From positions 1 through 45,347 of the forward strand of contig JAESUM010000012.1 of the NCBI GenBank assembly GCA_016763075.1: a DNA stretch of 45,347 bases, read 5' to 3'. The position numbers and the translations under genes were made by a program. This DNA comes from Pseudomonadales bacterium. Its GTDB lineage: Bacteria > Pseudomonadota > Gammaproteobacteria > Pseudomonadales > JAHRWD01. Numbering within the stretch: the first letter of the stretch is position 1; each line of letters starts with the position of its first letter. This document shows positions 42,823 to 45,347 of this stretch, piece by piece. The notes under the pieces were generated by a model. That model was not told where the DNA came from. It made no database searches and worked only from the letters and a program-made list of their open reading frames with translations.

Positions 42823-43093
42823 TCTGAATCGTCCCTAATATATGGTGCGGTTTTCGTTCGCCGGTTCATTGCGCAAGCCGGCTAGCCTGTTTTCACTGAT
42901 TTGCAGATTATGGTATGAGCGAAAAAAACTCAATCATTTCTACTGTTTGTGCGCATCTTGGGTATTGATGAACTAACCTGCCAAAACTAACCTATTGTGA
43001 ATGAACCCCTCAATCAGGCCAAATTCAGGGCAATGTTGCGTTGAGTTGCGTAGAATAGGCCGCCCGCTCAACCTGACCCTCACAGACCTATAC

Positions 43094-45347
43094 ATGACTG
43101 ATTTTTTCGCAAGCACCGTTCCCGGCCTCGAAGACATACTCACCGCCGAATTGCAGCAACTGCAGATTGATAATGCAAAAGTAACCCCTGGCGGAGTCTA
43201 TTTCAGTTCAGAGTTAGCGCAAGCTTATCAATTGCTATTGTGCTCACGCGTCGCCAACCGGCTGACCTTAGTGCTCGCACAAGAAAACTGCATGGGCGAC
43301 GATGATCTCTACAACATCACAGAATCTGTACCCTGGGAGGAGCACTTTAATATTCGCACCACCTTTGCGGTTACCTTCAACGGCAAAGCCGAATGGATTC
43401 GCAACAGTATGTTTCCAAGCTTGCGTATAAAGGATGCGGTGGTAGATCGGTTTCGTACCAAAACCGGTGATCGCCCAGATGTTGATTCCAAAACACCACA
43501 GCTTCGGGTAACCGGCTACCTTAAAAAAGATCGCCTCACCATAGGCTTAGATCTAACTGGCGATAGTTTGCACCGCCGCGGGTATCGTCAGCAGGCAGGT
43601 TCGGCGCCACTAAAAGAAAACCTAGCCGCCGCCATTATGTTGCGTTGCCGCTGGCCTGATCCAAAAAACGAGCAGGAATATCTGCTAGACCCGATGTGCG
43701 GCTCAGGAACGTTGTTAATAGAAGCAGGGTTAATTCTCACACAAACACCGCCGGGCTTATTAAGACCCAGCTTTGGTTTTGAGCACTGGAACGGTCATCA
43801 GCCTGATGTATGGCTTGAGCAAAAAGAGATCGCTACAGCAAAACAACAAACACCTAGTACCAATACACCGGTTATTTTTGGCTATGACCAAGACCCGCGT
43901 ATGGTTGCCATCGCTAAACAAAATATAAAAGCGGCTGGATTAGAAGCGCTTATTCAAGTCAAAGAAGCATCACTAGAAAACCTAGACCCTGGGCAATTTG
44001 AACAAATGGGCCAAGGGCTTTTGGTGACTAACCCACCCTACGGTGAACGAATTGGCGACCAAACAGAACTGGTCCCGCTCTACAAAAACCTAGGTATAAA
44101 AATAGCCAGCATGGTCGGCTGGCGCGCTAGTGTGTTTTCTGGGAACCCTGAACTGGTTCATGAAGTTAAAATACAGCAGCAACGTGCGAACAAAATGAAA
44201 AATGGAGCCCTACCCTGCGTATTGGCTCATTACAAACGCTCGGACGAAGAAACTGCACCGCGCCTAGCCAGCCGAGATGAAAAAAGCATTCCGAAGTTTT
44301 GCGACTCTTTAGCCAATCGCATTAAGAAAAATCAGCGCAATTTATCGAAGTGGGTGAAGAATAACGACATCCATTGCTACCGAATATATGACGCTGACAT
44401 CCCAGAGTTTTCTCTGGCTATTGACCGATACGAAGACTCTTTTTGTATTCAAGAGTACGCAGCGCCTAAAACCATTGACCCGGCAACCGCCCAAAAACGT
44501 TTAATGGGCGCAGTAAAAACAGTCGCCGCTATCTTTGATCTTGACCAAAAAGAGATTGCCGTTAAGCAACGTACCAAACAGCGCGGTGACAAACAGTACC
44601 AGCGCCTCGAACAAAAAAATGAGTTCTTCGCCGTGCGCGAAGGCTCTCATCAGTTTTTGGTTAATTTGTATGACTACTTGTATACAGGTTTATTTCTAGA
44701 TCACAGGCCCATGCGTGCAGCAATTGGCGACCGAGTCAAACAAGCCACACAACAGAACGCTCAAAAATCTGGCCGGCCTTTCCGGTTTTTAAACCTATTT
44801 TGCTACACCGCAACGGCAACGGTGTATGCTGCCAAAGCTGGTGCGGTGCAATCTGTTAGCGTAGATATGTCACACAACTATTGCAGCTGGGCGATCGATA
44901 ACCTTCAATTAAATGATATTGATACTCGCCAGCACCAAGTGATTCGCGCCGATTGTATCGTTTGGTTGGAGCAAAATAACGAACAATTCGACCTTATCTT
45001 TTTGGACCCACCTACTTTTTCAAACTCGAAGAAGATGGAAGATACTCTCGATATTCAGCGCGATCACGTTGAACTCATTAAATCAGCTGCCAAGAGACTG
45101 GCCCCAGGCGGTGTATTGCTATTCTCTAATAACTTTCGCCGGTTTAAGCTTGATGAAGCCGCGCTGGTGGAGTTTGAGATCAGCCACATTTCAAGCCAAC
45201 TGACCGACCCTGACTTTCAGCGCAACAAAAAAATACACCACTGTTGGGAAATCCGGTCGAACAACACTGTAGAAACAGCGGTTGATTCACCCGCACCCGC
45301 ACCCGCACCCGCACCCGCACCCGCACCCGCACCCGCACCCGCACCAA
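43094..45347 (+). CDS. rlmL: Bifunctional 23S rRNA methyltransferase RlmKL (3' end outside window)
   Basis: This fused enzyme makes m2G2445 (RlmL) and m7G2069 (RlmK) in 23S rRNA. The frame opens with MTDFFASTVPGLEDILTAEL and stays open to the window end (751 codons). N-terminal THUMP/ferredoxin-like part (about 1-165), then the RlmL methyltransferase with LLDPMCGSGTLLIEAG and NPPYGERIGD. The RlmK half has LNLFCYTATATVYAAKAGA and IFLDPPTFSNSKKM. After the usual C-terminal HHCWEIR a short acidic linker leads into nine Pro-Ala repeats from a perfect hexanucleotide repeat, an extension not found in E. coli RlmKL. I checked the frame at four points; no frameshift seen. The stop lies beyond the window. 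Confidence 0.95.
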   Translation, partial: MTDFFASTVPGLEDILTAELQQLQIDNAKVTPGGVYFSSELAQAYQLLLCSRVANRLTLVLAQENCMGDDDLYNITESVPWEEHFNIRTTFAVTFNGKAEWIRNSMFPSLRIKDAVVDRFRTKTGDRPDVDSKTPQLRVTGYLKKDRLTIGLDLTGDSLHRRGYRQQAGSAPLKENLAAAIMLRCRWPDPKNEQEYLLDPMCGSGTLLIEAGLILTQTPPGLLRPSFGFEHWNGHQPDVWLEQKEIATAKQQTPSTNTPVIFGYDQDPRMVAIAKQNIKAAGLEALIQVKEASLENLDPGQFEQMGQGLLVTNPPYGERIGDQTELVPLYKNLGIKIASMVGWRASVFSGNPELVHEVKIQQQRANKMKNGALPCVLAHYKRSDEETAPRLASRDEKSIPKFCDSLANRIKKNQRNLSKWVKNNDIHCYRIYDADIPEFSLAIDRYEDSFCIQEYAAPKTIDPATAQKRLMGAVKTVAAIFDLDQKEIAVKQRTKQRGDKQYQRLEQKNEFFAVREGSHQFLVNLYDYLYTGLFLDHRPMRAAIGDRVKQATQQNAQKSGRPFRFLNLFCYTATATVYAAKAGAVQSVSVDMSHNYCSWAIDNLQLNDIDTRQHQVIRADCIVWLEQNNEQFDLIFLDPPTFSNSKKMEDTLDIQRDHVELIKSAAKRLAPGGVLLFSNNFRRFKLDEAALVEFEISHISSQLTDPDFQRNKKIHHCWEIRSNNTVETAVDSPAPAPAPAPAPAPAPAPAP
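45288..45341 (+). repeat. Nine perfect copies of a hexanucleotide at the end of rlmKL
   Basis: The 6-base unit CACCCG occurs nine times in a row (followed by CACC) and codes for (Pro-Ala)9 in frame with rlmKL. The repeat runs to six bases from the right edge of the window, so its full extent and the C-terminus are not visible. Confidence 0.95.

Overview
This 45 kb window is chromosomal DNA of a free-living, probably marine, gammaproteobacterium. The gene content resembles Pseudomonas, Cellvibrio and other marine gammaproteobacteria: an aa3-type cytochrome c oxidase operon with the Pseudomonas gene order, a two-binding-protein Yej/Npp peptide importer, argG-gloA-motY-rnt, dnaX-ybaB-recR-rnd, a PEP-CTERM protein, a MotY sodium-motor protein and a YcgR-type PilZ protein. 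I infer the group from gene families only. No rRNA or intact tRNA gene is present, so the exact taxon cannot be fixed.

Layout. (1) 1-129 is the 3' end of an IS3-family insertion sequence, followed by about 1.07 kb without a recognisable gene. (2) 1221-6747, minus strand: coxB-coxA-ctaG(cox11)-coxC-surf1-PA0111-like oxidase operon. It stops where ctaA/ctaB would be expected. (3) 6941-8808, minus strand: a DUF1269 membrane protein with its own terminator, and a PEP-CTERM protein gene with a well-placed sigma-54 promoter and an intrinsic terminator. (4) 9188-18724, plus strand: a peptide or peptidyl-nucleoside ABC importer (two YejA-type binding proteins, YejB, YejE, YejF) coupled to a DUF748 envelope protein, then pdxH. 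(5) 19903-24382, plus strand: a branched-chain amino acid catabolic operon (leucine dehydrogenase, E1 alpha, E1 beta, E2) without its own E3, then a MAPEG membrane protein. (6) 25628-29774, minus strand: MDR-family oxidoreductase, gloA, argG, and motY interrupted by a one-base frameshift. (7) 29964-32714: rnt, glutathione reductase, a hotdog thioesterase. (8) 32786-38633, minus strand: a long housekeeping run (small membrane protein, ycgN, ycgL, rnd, recR, ybaB, dnaX) headed by the 4.5S SRP RNA gene. (9) 39039-45347: Trm112-like ycaR, hisI, a dihydroorotase of the IDDQVHFREPG subtype, a YcgR-like c-di-GMP receptor, an unrecognised membrane protein, and rlmKL running off the right end.

The most notable features are these. 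There are many perfect short tandem repeats, two of which are hexanucleotides that add dipeptide repeats to housekeeping proteins: (Thr-Ala)10 in DnaX and (Pro-Ala)9 at the C-terminus of RlmKL. MotY carries a clean -1 frameshift in an A-run. The PEP-CTERM gene has a sigma-54 (-24/-12) promoter. The E2 acyltransferase has Thr where the catalytic HxxxDG Asp is expected. Two strong hairpins sit at the coxC-surf1 junction. I found no CRISPR array, prophage, toxin-antitoxin or obvious defence system, and nothing I would call a wholly new multi-gene system.
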